48,157 nucleotides of DNA from Rhodospirillaceae bacterium CCH5-H10 (GCA_001557035.1 LSKJ01000679.1:1-48157), one strand, 5' to 3'. Positions 8,635-17,568 are shown, numbered from the stretch's first letter. The notes: generated from the letters alone by a model not told the origin. Made by a program: numbers and translations.

Positions 8635-10257
8635 ATGCAGGCAAAGGTTCGGACGGTCGCGTTCCAGGGCATTGACGTGTTGCCCGTCGACGTGCAGGTG
8701 CTGGTGGCGCCCGGCACCATCGCCTTCACCGTGGTCGGCCTGCCCGACAAGGCGGTGGGCGAGAGCCGCGAGCGGGTGCGGGCCTGCTTCCGGGCGCTGG
8801 GCCTGGCGCTGCCGCCGCAGCGCATCACCGTGAACCTGTCGCCGGCCGATCTCGCCAAGGAGGGCAGCCACTACGACCTGCCCATCGCCCTCGGTCTCCT
8901 GGCCGCGATGGGCGTGCTGCCGCGCGAGAGTGTCGAGGGGTTCGTGGCCCTCGGTGAACTGGCGCTCGACGGCACTCTCTGCCGTGTGCCCGGTGTCCTG
9001 CCGGCGGCGATCGCCGCCCAGGCGGCAGGGCGCGGTGTGATCTGCCCGGCGGTCTGTGGCGGCGAGGCCGCGTGGGGTGGCTTCGATCCGGTCCACGGCG
9101 CCGACCGGCCGCCGATCATCGCCGCGCCCTCGCTGCTGGCCCTGATCAATCACCTGCGCGGCCAGCAGACCCTGCCGGCGCCCGAGGCCCTGCTGGCCGA
9201 CGATCGCGCGCACTATCCGGACCTCGCCGAGATCAAGGGCCAGGAAAGCGCCAAGCGCGTGCTCGAGATCGCCGCCGCCGGCGGCCATAACCTGTTGATG
9301 ATTGGCCCGCCGGGCTCGGGCAAGTCGATGCTGGCCGCGCGCCTGCCGGGCCTGCTGCCGCCGCTCGAACCGGAAGAGGCGCTCGAAGCCTCGATGGTGC
9401 GCTCGCTGGCCGGCGATCTCGGCGAAGGGCGTCTCAGCCGCCGCCGGACCTTCCGCGATCCGCATCATTCGGCAACGCTTCAGGCGCTGATCGGCGGCGG
9501 ATCGCGCGTCAAGCCGGGCGAGGTTTCGCTCGCCCACCACGGCGTCCTGTTCCTCGACGAGCTGCCCGAGTTCAACCGCGCCACGCTCGAAGCGCTCCGC
9601 CAGCCGCTGGAGAGCGGCCGCGTGACCGTGGCGCGCGCCAACGCCCACGTCACCTATCCGGCGCGCTTCCAGCTCGTGGCTGCGATGAACCCCTGTCGCT
9701 GCGGCCATCTGATGGACCCGACCCGCTCCTGCGCCCGTGGTCCGCGCTGCGGCGCCGACTACCAGGCCAAGCTCTCAGGCCCCTTGCTCGACCGCATCGA
9801 CCTCACCATCGACGTGCCCGCCGTCGCCGCCGCCGATCTCGCGCTGCCGCCGCCGGCCGAAAGCTCCGACGATGTCGCGGCACGCGTCGCCGCGGCGCGC
9901 ACCGTCCAGCGCGAGCGGCTGGCCAAGCTGGATGCCAGGAGCCGGTTGACGGAAGTCGAAGCCGATCCGGCCGCCGGCCTTCTCGCCGACCGCGCCCGCA
10001 ACTGGGCCAAGCCGCGCTGCAATGCCGATACCGACGGCGCCCTGCTGGCCGCCATCGCCGAGCCCGACGCCGAGGGCCGCGCGCTGCTCGCCCGCGCCGC
10101 CGAACGCCTCGGCCTCTCCGCTCGCGCCTGGCACCGCACCCTCAGGGTCGCGCGTACCCTGGCCGACCTCGACGGCTCCGACGCCGTGCGCCGCCTCCAC
10201 ATCGCCGAGGCTTTGAGCTACCGCCGGCCGCAGTCGCGATCGATGCTGGCCGCCTGA
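8635..10257 (+). CDS. comM: YifB/ComM-family Mg chelatase-like AAA ATPase
   Basis: This 540-residue AAA+ ATPase is homologous to ComM, a helicase that promotes branch migration during natural transformation; in non-competent bacteria the role is unsettled. The N-terminal ChlI/Lon-like domain (VVGLPDKAVGESRERVRA ... VNLSPADLAKEGSHYDLPIA, about 20-120) is followed by the Mg-chelatase AAA module with Walker A GPPGSGKS (about 222-229), Walker B VLFLDELPEF and AAMNPCRCGH (Cys-rich insert), then the C-terminal helical domain (GLSARAWHRTLRVARTLADL). The start was set at ATG 8635, behind GGGAGCAGGG. It is slightly longer than the usual 500-510 residues. Confidence 0.93.
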   Translation: MQAKVRTVAFQGIDVLPVDVQVLVAPGTIAFTVVGLPDKAVGESRERVRACFRALGLALPPQRITVNLSPADLAKEGSHYDLPIALGLLAAMGVLPRESVEGFVALGELALDGTLCRVPGVLPAAIAAQAAGRGVICPAVCGGEAAWGGFDPVHGADRPPIIAAPSLLALINHLRGQQTLPAPEALLADDRAHYPDLAEIKGQESAKRVLEIAAAGGHNLLMIGPPGSGKSMLAARLPGLLPPLEPEEALEASMVRSLAGDLGEGRLSRRRTFRDPHHSATLQALIGGGSRVKPGEVSLAHHGVLFLDELPEFNRATLEALRQPLESGRVTVARANAHVTYPARFQLVAAMNPCRCGHLMDPTRSCARGPRCGADYQAKLSGPLLDRIDLTIDVPAVAAADLALPPPAESSDDVAARVAAARTVQRERLAKLDARSRLTEVEADPAAGLLADRARNWAKPRCNADTDGALLAAIAEPDAEGRALLARAAERLGLSARAWHRTLRVARTLADLDGSDAVRRLHIAEALSYRRPQSRSMLAA

Positions 10258-10522
10258 GGCGTGGCATCCGATTTCCATGCAAAATAGCCGAGGGAAAGGC
10301 GCGACTGCACGTGCTTGGCTACGATAGCGAACGATGGCACGCTCGTACTCGTGCAATTGCCGACATGAACTCAGAAACTTGTCTTTGTCCACCGTTTGAT
10401 GGTGGCCTTACCGTAACGACCTTTTCCAACTGCTGCCGTTAGCCCGGCTCGGTTACCGGAAAGGCCCTTCTAAGATCCAAACCTATTGGTGTTTGATTAC
10501 CGGTGTGAAGACCATTCCACGA
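10258..10522. other. Non-coding stretch at the edge of a lower-GC island
   Basis: No convincing gene is seen. Base composition falls from the high-GC pattern of comM to that of the island. One small dyad, CCACC/GGTGG with a 7-base loop, lies near 10389-10405. It may be an insertion boundary, but I could not find flanking direct repeats or an integrase. Confidence 0.4.
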
Positions 10523-11344
10523 TCACCCTTTTGGCGGTCGCGAAAACGGTCGGCTTGCTACACGCCAGATCGCTACTGATCCCCACGCCAGACATTTGAA
10601 CGTCCGTACCCAAAGTGATTCAGATATATACTTCTGAAGGACAGCATCTGGCTGCCGGACAACCTGATATCGCACGCTCAGTACCTCCAACGCCCGATTT
10701 ACGGTGTTGGAGACGATAAGAAGCAATGCAAGAGCGCCTGACACAAAGGCGTCCAGAGCAATGGGTGCCACAAGGCCCTGCCGCGGACCGTACGCCAGCA
10801 CGAACAGGACTGTAATCGCGAACACACACGGAATATCCACGCACGCGATAATATACATAACGTGGTTTTTGCGATGCACTTCTGGTGGTGTTGCTCCAAG
10901 CCAAAAGTACGACAACACGTTAAAGATCAGGAAAAAGTAGATAGGGGTCGTTGAAAGAATGTTCTCTGTAATCTTTTCTGATCCCACACCAAATATGCTG
11001 CCGATCAAAGCGTGTACGATGTTGGGGGTATCGTGCAAATCAAGCACGAAGGAGGTAAGCAGCAATCCAAAGACGAAGACACAAAGCAAAGTTGCTACCG
11101 AACTAAGCCAGAAGAACCCACCGTGGGGCCGGATATCCTTCTTGTGTAGTTGGTAAAGCGTAACGATCCCCATGAGTGCCATTTCCGTAAGCGCTACAAT
11201 CTTGAGCAGGCGGATACTTGGCAGGAGCCCCCAGTGACGCACATACAGAGCCCATGCCAAAAAACTGGCATAGATGGCGTGGGTAAAAGCGATTTCCTTA
11301 AGCCAAAGCCCGCCAATTACTGCCAGGTCACGCACATTGCCCAT
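10523..11344 (-). CDS. Multi-pass membrane protein of unknown function
   Basis: This unrecognised 273-residue protein has about seven hydrophobic segments (roughly residues 20-35, 45-63, 77-103, 128-150, 160-183, 190-212, and a weaker one near 250). The rest is short polar loops with Trp and Lys and a basic C-terminus (RPFSRPPKG). Codon use and GC content are clearly lower than in the surrounding genes, suggesting acquisition by transfer. It follows the methyltransferase gene by 9 bp and is probably co-transcribed with it. No transporter or enzyme motif was recognised, so no function is proposed. Confidence 0.7.
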   Translation of the reverse strand: MGNVRDLAVIGGLWLKEIAFTHAIYASFLAWALYVRHWGLLPSIRLLKIVALTEMALMGIVTLYQLHKKDIRPHGGFFWLSSVATLLCVFVFGLLLTSFVLDLHDTPNIVHALIGSIFGVGSEKITENILSTTPIYFFLIFNVLSYFWLGATPPEVHRKNHVMYIIACVDIPCVFAITVLFVLAYGPRQGLVAPIALDAFVSGALALLLIVSNTVNRALEVLSVRYQVVRQPDAVLQKYISESLWVRTFKCLAWGSVAIWRVASRPFSRPPKG

Positions 11345-11353
11345 TGATGTTGC

Positions 11354-12166
11354 CTACTTTGGCTGTGCCGAGATGAAAATGAGTTTGTCTTGAAGATCGG
11401 ATGCCTTTCCGAACGTATTACGCATACGCTTTGCGAACTCGTAGCGAGACAGATGGCCTTTCGCCATTAACCTGTAGAGAAGTATTTGATCTTCCTCGGC
11501 AATGGTCTCAGGAACACGCATCCGCATTCGAATGCTCTGCTCTCGATAGTCGATCTTATTCTTGTTCAGACTAGATAAAATCGCTGAAGCGGTGTGTGGT
11601 GGTACCAATCCAGGTTCATCAAGGAAGAACGGACTCGTCGCCTCCATCGCGAGGATGATGATCCCGCCTCCTGGCGTCAGGTTCTGCAACCGATATCTCT
11701 TGATACGGTCCAGCATGTCGTCAGTGTAATAGGACGAATGAAGGAACAGAATAAAATCAAACTGGAGCTGATTGCCTGGGGCGAGATCTGCAATCGCCTC
11801 CGTCAAACGGTAGCAGGCGGACCTCGTCGAAAAGACATTCAGCTGCATTGACCGCGAAATGGCGTTCGGCTCTGCAAGAAGCCATCGGCTAGAAATTCCG
11901 TACTCATATGCCAGCAGGTTCTGCAACTCTTTGGAGTTGGTACCTGTACCCGCTCCGATGTCCGCAATCTCGATAGCGGTGCGGCCCCCCGCATGCTCGG
12001 CTATGGTCTTGGCGATAAGTTGCAATGCCGCTTGCCAATCCAGCGGGCTGGTAAATACCGATAGCAAGTTATAGCTGTCTCGATAGAGAGGCCAAAAATC
12101 TTCGCCGCCTCGGTGGACGCGATTGGCGGTGGCTGAATGGGTGCTGATTCTTGTTCGAGTAGTCAT
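11354..12166 (-). CDS. SAM-dependent methyltransferase-like protein
   Basis: This 270-residue protein has a Rossmann-type class I methyltransferase core. IADIGAGTGTNS at residues 67-78 is motif I for SAM binding, WLLAEPNAISRSM (about 94-106) carries the acidic motif II position, and FDFILFLHSSYYTDDMLDRI leads into the PGGGIIIL strand. The LHSSYY/DDMLDR pattern recalls small-molecule N-methyltransferases of the histamine methyltransferase kind, but this is only a resemblance. GC content is low compared with the neighbours, and it is the first gene of a two-gene unit with the membrane protein. Substrate unknown; the membrane partner suggests a modified or exported small molecule, which is speculation. 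Confidence 0.72.
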   Translation of the reverse strand: MTTRTRISTHSATANRVHRGGEDFWPLYRDSYNLLSVFTSPLDWQAALQLIAKTIAEHAGGRTAIEIADIGAGTGTNSKELQNLLAYEYGISSRWLLAEPNAISRSMQLNVFSTRSACYRLTEAIADLAPGNQLQFDFILFLHSSYYTDDMLDRIKRYRLQNLTPGGGIIILAMEATSPFFLDEPGLVPPHTASAILSSLNKNKIDYREQSIRMRMRVPETIAEEDQILLYRLMAKGHLSRYEFAKRMRNTFGKASDLQDKLIFISAQPK

Positions 12167-12379
12167 CGCATCCGTGGTGCATAATAACAGAATACAACTC
12201 TAGAGTACACGGTTAAACAAACTTGGTTGCAGGTTGCATCGAGACACCACTCGGTAAACTTCACTCAAAGCGGGATGAATTTGGCTTTGCGTTTCAACCT
12301 GGCTGTATATTTGGCCGGCTATTCCCTGAGTGTTACAATCGGCGCGCTGCTGTTGGCCGGGCGACGCTAGCCGCCACGC
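12167..12379. other. AT-richer gap upstream of the methyltransferase gene
   Basis: No gene is evident. It should contain the promoter for the minus-strand two-gene island; the palindrome ACTCTAGAGT lies at 12197-12206, about 30 bp upstream of the methyltransferase start. The composition returns to high GC only near 12350, so this side is also island-like. Confidence 0.4.
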
Positions 12380-13162
12380 CTACCGGTCCCGGTTCTCCAT
12401 CAGGATGATCGTCCGCTTGAGCGCGTCGGCATCCACCGCGGTCTGGCCCTTGAAGGGCTGGTCCATGATGAACACGAAGCCGATGAAGGCACCCATCACG
12501 GCCATCTGGGCCGAGAGCACGTAGGCGCGGAAGGCGCTGCGCTGCATGGTGCTGGTGATGAACAGCAGCATCAGGACCGCGAACAGCACGACCTGCCAGT
12601 AGGGCTTGGGCAGCGAGAGCGAGACGGCATTGAGGCGCGCGTCGCGGGATTCGGCGATCGAGTCGAAGGACCTCAGGATCTCGGCGTAGATCGTCGTCTC
12701 GCGGCCGGGCTTCGGCTCGATCTCGAAGATGCCCCGCGACAGCGGCGCGAAGGCGAGGCGCACCTTGTCGCTGCGGCCGCCGCGCAGCATCGCCGGCCAT
12801 TCGTCGTCGACGATCGCCTTGGCGTATTCCAGCAGGTTGAGCCGCAGCTCCGTGACCTCCTCCTGGCCGTAGCGGTTGAGCAGCCGGTCGAGCCGGTTGA
12901 TCTGCGACGCTTCGTTCGAGACCAGCGCATCGGCCTTGCGGAAGTTGCCCTCCGCCTCGACCAGGGTGAAGGCCAGTACCAGGCTCGTCATGGTGAACAG
13001 CGTCGCCTGCATGCGCAGCACGAAGTCGTTGTTCTCATTGCTGGTTTGCAGCCAGGGCAGGCGGTGCACCAGCGACGGCATGGCGAGGATTGCGCCGGCC
13101 AGGATGAGCGCGCCGGCCACCAGGACGAGGGTCTCGGGCAGCGAATAGAGCCAGTCGATCAT
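12380..13162 (-). CDS. DUF4239-type membrane protein
   Basis: This 260-residue inner-membrane protein has two N-terminal transmembrane segments (about 9-30 and 52-68), a central soluble region (about 70-185) and two C-terminal membrane segments (about 188-208 and 215-235). The pattern LVLAFTLVEAEGNFRKADALVSNEASQINRL, here cited only as the region near residues 62-92, is typical of bestrophin-like DUF4239 proteins. Their biochemical role is not established. It is the last gene of the minus-strand operon, 7 bp after the FAD enzyme, so it may be co-expressed with that pathway. Confidence 0.75.
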   Translation of the reverse strand: MIDWLYSLPETLVLVAGALILAGAILAMPSLVHRLPWLQTSNENNDFVLRMQATLFTMTSLVLAFTLVEAEGNFRKADALVSNEASQINRLDRLLNRYGQEEVTELRLNLLEYAKAIVDDEWPAMLRGGRSDKVRLAFAPLSRGIFEIEPKPGRETTIYAEILRSFDSIAESRDARLNAVSLSLPKPYWQVVLFAVLMLLFITSTMQRSAFRAYVLSAQMAVMGAFIGFVFIMDQPFKGQTAVDADALKRTIILMENRDR

Positions 13163-13169
13163 GAGTCGG

Positions 13170-14762
13170 TCAGGGATCGATCAAGACGCCGGGGTTCATC
13201 ATGCCCCTGGGGTCCAGCTCGCGCTTGGCGCCGCGCAGGGCGCGCGCGAACAGTTCGGGCCGCTGCCGGTCATAGAACGGCCGGTGGAAGCGTCCGACCG
13301 CATGATGGTGCGTGGTCGTGCCCCCATGCTCCACGGTCGCGGCGGTGCAGGTCGACAGGACGTCCATGAACTGCTGAAGCGCGTCCTTCCTCGGATCGAA
13401 CAGGCCGCCGAAGGTGAAGTAGAGGCAGGGCCCGTCGGGATAGACGTGGGTGAAGCGGCAGGTGACCGTGCCCTCGCGACCCGTGACGGCCTTGATCGTC
13501 TCCTTGGTGAGCTTCGTAATCTTCGCGTGGAAGTCGCGATAGCGCTCCCAGGTCATCGATGTCTCAAAGGTCGAGGAGAGGATGCCGCGCGCCACCGCAT
13601 GCTCGCCATAGTGCGGCGCGCGGATGAACTTGTTGCGCCACGCGCCGGCCGCGCCGGAGCGATGGGCGTTCTCGTCGTCGTCGCTCTGGTCGGCCACGCC
13701 GCCATGGGCACTGCAGATCTCCAGCGCGCGCTTCATCCAGGCATCGAGCGGATGATCGGGAGATTCGAAGGCCAGCACCAGCACGGCCTCCTCGTTGCGC
13801 CAAGGAATGCCGGGCAATGCCTCGCGCGCCTCGAGCAGGCGGCAGTTGGCGGGGTAGAGGCCGGCCTGCGTGATGTCGCGCACCGCGTCGGCGCCGGCGT
13901 GGAAGTCGCGGAAGCGCACGCTGGCGGAAGCGCGGAAGGTCGGCTTCTTGCGCAAGCGCACCCAAGCTTCGGTGATGATGCCTAAAATGCCTTCGGAGCC
14001 GATGAACATCCGGTCGGGGCTGGGACCGGCGCCCGAGCCGGGCAGGCGGCGTGTCTCCAGCGTGCCTTCGGGCGTCACGACCCGCGTGCTCTCCACGAAA
14101 TCGTCGATGTGGGTGTAGAGCGTGGCGTAGTGACCGCCCGAGCGGGTGGCGATCCAGCCGCCCAGGGTCGAGCAGCGATAGGCCTGCATGTAGTGGCGCA
14201 TGGTGAACGGCGTGTCGCGCAGCGCGTCCTCAATGGCGGGCCCGTAGATGCCGCCCTGGATGCGCGCGGCCTGGCTCACCGCATCGACCTCCAGCACCTT
14301 GTCCATGTGGCGCGTCGAGATGGTCACGACCTTGTCGAAGGCGGCCGAGGGCTCGATGCCCTTCACCACCGACGAGCCGCCGCCATAGGGGATCGCCTTG
14401 GCGCCGATGCGGCCGCACCAGTCGAGGATCTTCGCGATGTCTTCCTCGGTCTCGGGGAAGGCCACCGCGTCGGGCGGGTTGGGCACGGCGCGCATGAACA
14501 TGCGGATCGTGTCGAAGCCCGCCTTGCCGTAGCTGTGCTCCAGCCGCGTCAGGTGATCGGTGCGCACCATCGACTGCAGGGCCGAGGGCACCTCGACGCG
14601 GCTCTTGCGCAGGACGATCTCGTCCGCCTTGGGCGGTGCCTTGACGTCGAAGCCGGAAAGTCCGTAGCGGCCCGCGATCTCGGCTTCCCACGGCCGGATC
14701 TCGTCCGGGGTCAGGTCCTCGTCGGCGTAACCCCAGGCATAGAACTTCTTCTGCCGCCGCAT
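13170..14762 (-). CDS. FAD-binding oxidase, alkyldihydroxyacetonephosphate synthase-like
   Basis: This 530-residue flavoprotein has a PCMH-type FAD domain (AKAIPYGGGSSVVKGIEP near residue 122, then STLGGWIATRSGGHYATLYT and GSEGILGIITEA) and a C-terminal FAD-oxidase domain. The His-rich loop GGTTTHHHAVG near residue 490 corresponds to the catalytic HHH region of AGPS, the ether-lipid enzyme. Bacterial relatives include glycolate- and lactate-oxidase-like enzymes, so the substrate is open. A GGAGGAA site precedes the ATG at 14762. It lies 23 bp downstream of a TauD-type dioxygenase in a five-gene minus-strand operon. Confidence 0.85.
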   Translation of the reverse strand: MRRQKKFYAWGYADEDLTPDEIRPWEAEIAGRYGLSGFDVKAPPKADEIVLRKSRVEVPSALQSMVRTDHLTRLEHSYGKAGFDTIRMFMRAVPNPPDAVAFPETEEDIAKILDWCGRIGAKAIPYGGGSSVVKGIEPSAAFDKVVTISTRHMDKVLEVDAVSQAARIQGGIYGPAIEDALRDTPFTMRHYMQAYRCSTLGGWIATRSGGHYATLYTHIDDFVESTRVVTPEGTLETRRLPGSGAGPSPDRMFIGSEGILGIITEAWVRLRKKPTFRASASVRFRDFHAGADAVRDITQAGLYPANCRLLEAREALPGIPWRNEEAVLVLAFESPDHPLDAWMKRALEICSAHGGVADQSDDDENAHRSGAAGAWRNKFIRAPHYGEHAVARGILSSTFETSMTWERYRDFHAKITKLTKETIKAVTGREGTVTCRFTHVYPDGPCLYFTFGGLFDPRKDALQQFMDVLSTCTAATVEHGGTTTHHHAVGRFHRPFYDRQRPELFARALRGAKRELDPRGMMNPGVLIDP

Positions 14763-14785
14763 GTTTCCTCCGGTGTCTTTTTCTT

Positions 14786-15652
14786 TCAGGCCGCGAAGGT
14801 GATCGGCTTCGTCGTCCCCTTGATCTGCGTGCGATGCATGACACGCCGTGCCGCTTTGTCGAACGGATCGCGGCGATGCATGGTCGAGCGGTTGTCCCAC
14901 ATCACGAGGTCGCCCACTTTCCAGACATGCTGGTAGATGAAGCGCGGCTGGGTGACGTGCGCCCACAGCTCCTCCAGCACCGCGTCGGATTCGGCTTTGG
15001 TGTAGCCCTCGACATAGGAATTGCGGCGGCGGCCGAGATAGAGCGTGGCGCGGCCGTTCACCGGATGGCGCAGGATCGCGGGATGCCATGCGCCGGGCGC
15101 GACCATGGGGTCGTCGGTCGGCGTGACTCCCTTTCGCAGGAAGCCGCCGGAATTGTAGGTGCCGTCGTGCTTCACGCGGCGGCCCTCGATCTTTGCGCGC
15201 AAGGGGGCGGGGAGGGCGTCGCAGGCGGCCTGCATGCTGGTGAACCAAGTGTTGCCGCCGCTCGGCGGGATCTCCAGCGAGTAGAGCATCGAGGCGTCGG
15301 GCGGCACGTCGAGATAGCTCATGTCGGTGTGCCAGACGGCCTCGCCGTCGCCCAGCGCGCCGATCGGGTCGCCTTTCGTATCGAGCACGTTCGACACGAC
15401 GTAGATGTCGGGATAGCCCGGCGGGCTGATGCGGCCACGCTCCTGGTTGGGCGGCGGATCGAGTTCGCCGAAGCGGCGACTGAAGGCCAGGAGATGGTCG
15501 TCGCTGAGCTGCTGCCCGCGCAGCAGGATCATCGAATGCGCGTACCAGGCGCGTTCGATCGCGGCGAATTCCTCCTCGCTGAAGTTGCGCAGATCGACCC
15601 CGAGGATTTCCGCTCCGACGGCATCGGTCACGGGACGCACTGTTACGGCCAT
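14786..15652 (-). CDS. TauD/TfdA-family Fe(II)/2-oxoglutarate dioxygenase
   Basis: This 288-residue enzyme would hydroxylate a small substrate using oxygen and 2-oxoglutarate. The iron triad is visible as WHTDMSY (His108, Asp110) and the distal STMHRRD (His259), with the 2-oxoglutarate-binding arginine likely in KAARRVMHR (269-270). The N-terminus TVRPVTDAVGAEILGVDL is the standard family start. The ATG at 15652 has an AGAAG site upstream. Family members act on taurine, alkyl sulfates, 2,4-D and others; which one applies here is not readable. The downstream FAD enzyme and upstream hydrolase suggest a short catabolic route. Confidence 0.92.
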   Translation of the reverse strand: MAVTVRPVTDAVGAEILGVDLRNFSEEEFAAIERAWYAHSMILLRGQQLSDDHLLAFSRRFGELDPPPNQERGRISPPGYPDIYVVSNVLDTKGDPIGALGDGEAVWHTDMSYLDVPPDASMLYSLEIPPSGGNTWFTSMQAACDALPAPLRAKIEGRRVKHDGTYNSGGFLRKGVTPTDDPMVAPGAWHPAILRHPVNGRATLYLGRRRNSYVEGYTKAESDAVLEELWAHVTQPRFIYQHVWKVGDLVMWDNRSTMHRRDPFDKAARRVMHRTQIKGTTKPITFAA

Positions 15653-15701
15653 GTCTTCTTCTCCGGCTTTGCGGCGATGATCGACCGGCCGCGCGGGTCG
15701 A

Positions 15702-16742
15702 TCAAGCGCCGAGCGCCGGCACCAGCCACTTGAGCAGGGTCTCCGCGACCACCGGCGAGAGCGGACCGCCGAACCCCGGATCGGTCGGACCGCTCACCGT
15801 CTTCAGGTTGTGGCTGACCTGCGGGATCACCACGGCCTCGCCCGACACGTTGCGGGTACGCAGCGCGTCGATCAGGGGCTGCACGTCCGCCATCGGCACG
15901 ACCTGGCGGTCGGCGGCTCCCTGAACGAGCAGGCACGGCGTGCGGCTCTCCGCCAGCACGGAAGCGGGATCGAACGACAGCAGGCTCTTCAGGAAAGGTC
16001 CGGCGTAGAGCGGGAACAGGAGCTGCAGTTCGGGCGGCAGGTTGTTGGGCACGCGGCCGGTTTCGAGAATGGCGGCGATGGCGCGATCGGTGGGCAGGCG
16101 CAACGATGGCGGCGCGTCGCGCGCGATCTGCGCCCGCAATATGTCCTCGAGCCTGCGGCCCGGCGTGGCGGCCAGGACCATCGCATGCAGCTTCTTCGCG
16201 ACCAGCGCCTTGCTGGCGGCAAGGGCCAGCAGTCCGCCCTCGCTGTGGCCCAGCAGCGCCGTCGCATAGGGCTTGATCTCGTCGTGGCGCAGCAGCTCGG
16301 CGTGCGCCGCCTCGACGTCGCCCACGAAATTGTCGAAGGCGAAGAACGACTCCTGTTCTTCCAGCGACCCGCGCGGCCGCGGCGTCGACTGGCCGACCCC
16401 GCGCTTGTCGTAGCGCAGCGAGGCGATGCCGTTGCGCGCCAGCAGCCCGGCGATGTCCTTCAGGAGATCGATGCGATCCGGTGCGAGCGGATTGTTGCCG
16501 TCGCGATCGGTCGGCCCGCTGCCGGCGACCAGCACGACGCCCGGCACGTACTGGATCTCGCTGAACAGCGGCATCAGCAGGGTGCCGGCCAGGCTGGTGC
16601 CGCCCGTGCCGGCGAAGCGCACCTGTCTCGTCTTGGTCTTGCCCTTTGCATACCAGCCGCTCTCGGTGAGCGATCGCGTCTGCGCCCACGCGGAGACGGG
16701 CGCGAGCGCGCCCGCCGCCAGCAGCGCGCGCCGTCCGATCAA
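15702..16742 (-). CDS. Exported alpha/beta hydrolase
   Basis: This alpha/beta-hydrolase of about 346 residues has an N-terminal export signal (IGRRALLAAGALAPVSAWA, twin-Arg-like). VVLVAGSGPTDRDGNNP precedes the core, the nucleophile elbow is LLGHSEGGLLAL (Ser of GHSEG), and an acidic residue follows in LVQGAADRQVVP with the terminal His in QVSHNLKT, completing a Ser-Asp-His triad. No ATG or GTG is available near the signal peptide; the TTG at 16742 overlaps the HIT stop codon as TTGA, which I take as the start. An esterase or peptidase activity is likely, but the substrate is unknown. Confidence 0.82.
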   Translation of the reverse strand: MIGRRALLAAGALAPVSAWAQTRSLTESGWYAKGKTKTRQVRFAGTGGTSLAGTLLMPLFSEIQYVPGVVLVAGSGPTDRDGNNPLAPDRIDLLKDIAGLLARNGIASLRYDKRGVGQSTPRPRGSLEEQESFFAFDNFVGDVEAAHAELLRHDEIKPYATALLGHSEGGLLALAASKALVAKKLHAMVLAATPGRRLEDILRAQIARDAPPSLRLPTDRAIAAILETGRVPNNLPPELQLLFPLYAGPFLKSLLSFDPASVLAESRTPCLLVQGAADRQVVPMADVQPLIDALRTRNVSGEAVVIPQVSHNLKTVSGPTDPGFGGPLSPVVAETLLKWLVPALGA

Positions 16743-17137
16743 GCCTGCTTGTCCGGCTTCGGCATGCCCGTCGAATGACCCATGATCCCGCCGCCGAAGA
16801 TGTGCACATGGAAATGGAACACGAGCTGCCCGCCGTTCGGTCCATGGTTCGCCACGATGCGATAGCCTTCGGGATCGAGGCCGAGATCGTGCGCGACCTT
16901 CGACACCGCGCGCCAGAAGCCGACGATCATCTCGGCCGGCGCCTTGGCCCCGAAGTCGGCCTGGCTGATGTATTCGCCCTTCGGGATCACCAGCACATGC
17001 ACGGGCGCCAGCGGCGCGATGTCGTGGAAGGCCAGGGAGAAGTCGTCCTCGTACACTTTCTTGCACGGCAGTTCGCCGCGCAGGATGCGGGCGAAGACGT
17101 TGGTGCGGTCGTAGGCGGCGATCATCGAATCGGACAT
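16739..17137 (-). CDS. HIT-family nucleotide hydrolase/transferase (HINT-like)
   Basis: This 132-residue protein carries the histidine triad HFHVHIFGG (His108, His110, His112), the hallmark of HIT proteins, which hydrolyse AMP-lysine, AMP-NH2 or acyl-adenylates. NVFARILRGELPCKKVYEDD is the usual N-terminal HINT segment. It is the first gene of the minus-strand operon and is coupled by a TTGA overlap to the exported hydrolase. A GGAG site precedes the ATG at 17137. A housekeeping role is as likely as one specific to this operon. Confidence 0.93.
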   Translation of the reverse strand: MSDSMIAAYDRTNVFARILRGELPCKKVYEDDFSLAFHDIAPLAPVHVLVIPKGEYISQADFGAKAPAEMIVGFWRAVSKVAHDLGLDPEGYRIVANHGPNGGQLVFHFHVHIFGGGIMGHSTGMPKPDKQA

Positions 17138-17196
17138 GACGAAACTCCGGACTCTTGCTGCGGGACGCTACGCGGCGAGCGTGTTAATCGCATGGC

Positions 17197-17217
17197 ACAC
17201 CGCTCTCAATGCGGTGT
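17197..17217. promoter_or_regulatory. 7-bp inverted repeat upstream of the small gene at 17242
   Basis: ACACCGC (17197-17203) and GCGGTGT (17211-17217) form a perfect dyad with a 7-base loop, followed by TTTCATTATA. It stands 24 bp upstream of the ATG at 17242, in the gap shared with the divergent HIT gene. It could be an operator or a transcript hairpin; the short T run makes a terminator unconvincing. Confidence 0.35.
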
Positions 17218-17241
17218 TTCATTATAGGGAGCGTTCGCCAC

Positions 17242-17550
17242 ATGACGGAATTCGAAAAGCGGCTGGCGTGCGTGATCGCGGCCGATGGCTCGATTGCGCG
17301 CGGCTACCTGATCGACAAATGCGAACTGATCGGCGCGAACCAGTATGTCATCACCTGGAAGGTGCCGCTCCAGAACGAAGCGAAGACCAATTTCTCCTGC
17401 GTGATCGGCAGCGTTGCGCAGGAAGCGGTCGAGCCCGGCTTCTGCACGGTCGGGCTGATGGCCGATCCGATGAAGATGAACGTCCATACCTACGACGTCG
17501 CCGGCAAGCCGGCGAAGCGGCCCTTTCACCTGGCCGTGTTCCGCGACTAG
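17242..17550 (+). CDS. Small hypothetical protein, 102 residues
   Basis: This unrecognised soluble protein begins MTEFEKRLACVIAADGS and has no signal peptide or membrane segment. It contains four Cys and several aromatic residues and reads like a compact beta-rich domain (ANQYVITWKVPL; FSCVIGSVAQEAVEPGFCTVG). The ATG at 17242 is preceded by AGGGAG at about 11 bp; the open frame begins slightly earlier at 17209, but that start has no ribosome binding site. It is divergent from the HIT operon and convergent with the J-like membrane protein gene, with 18 bp between their ends. GC and codon use match the neighbours. Confidence 0.65.
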   Translation: MTEFEKRLACVIAADGSIARGYLIDKCELIGANQYVITWKVPLQNEAKTNFSCVIGSVAQEAVEPGFCTVGLMADPMKMNVHTYDVAGKPAKRPFHLAVFRD

Positions 17551-17568
17551 TCGAAGACGAGGAGCCCG

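Noticed and set aside
9775..10392. Minus-strand frame starting just beyond comM (MDKDKFLSSC)
   Set aside because: Only about 45 residues lie outside comM; the rest is antisense shadow, and no start signal is seen.
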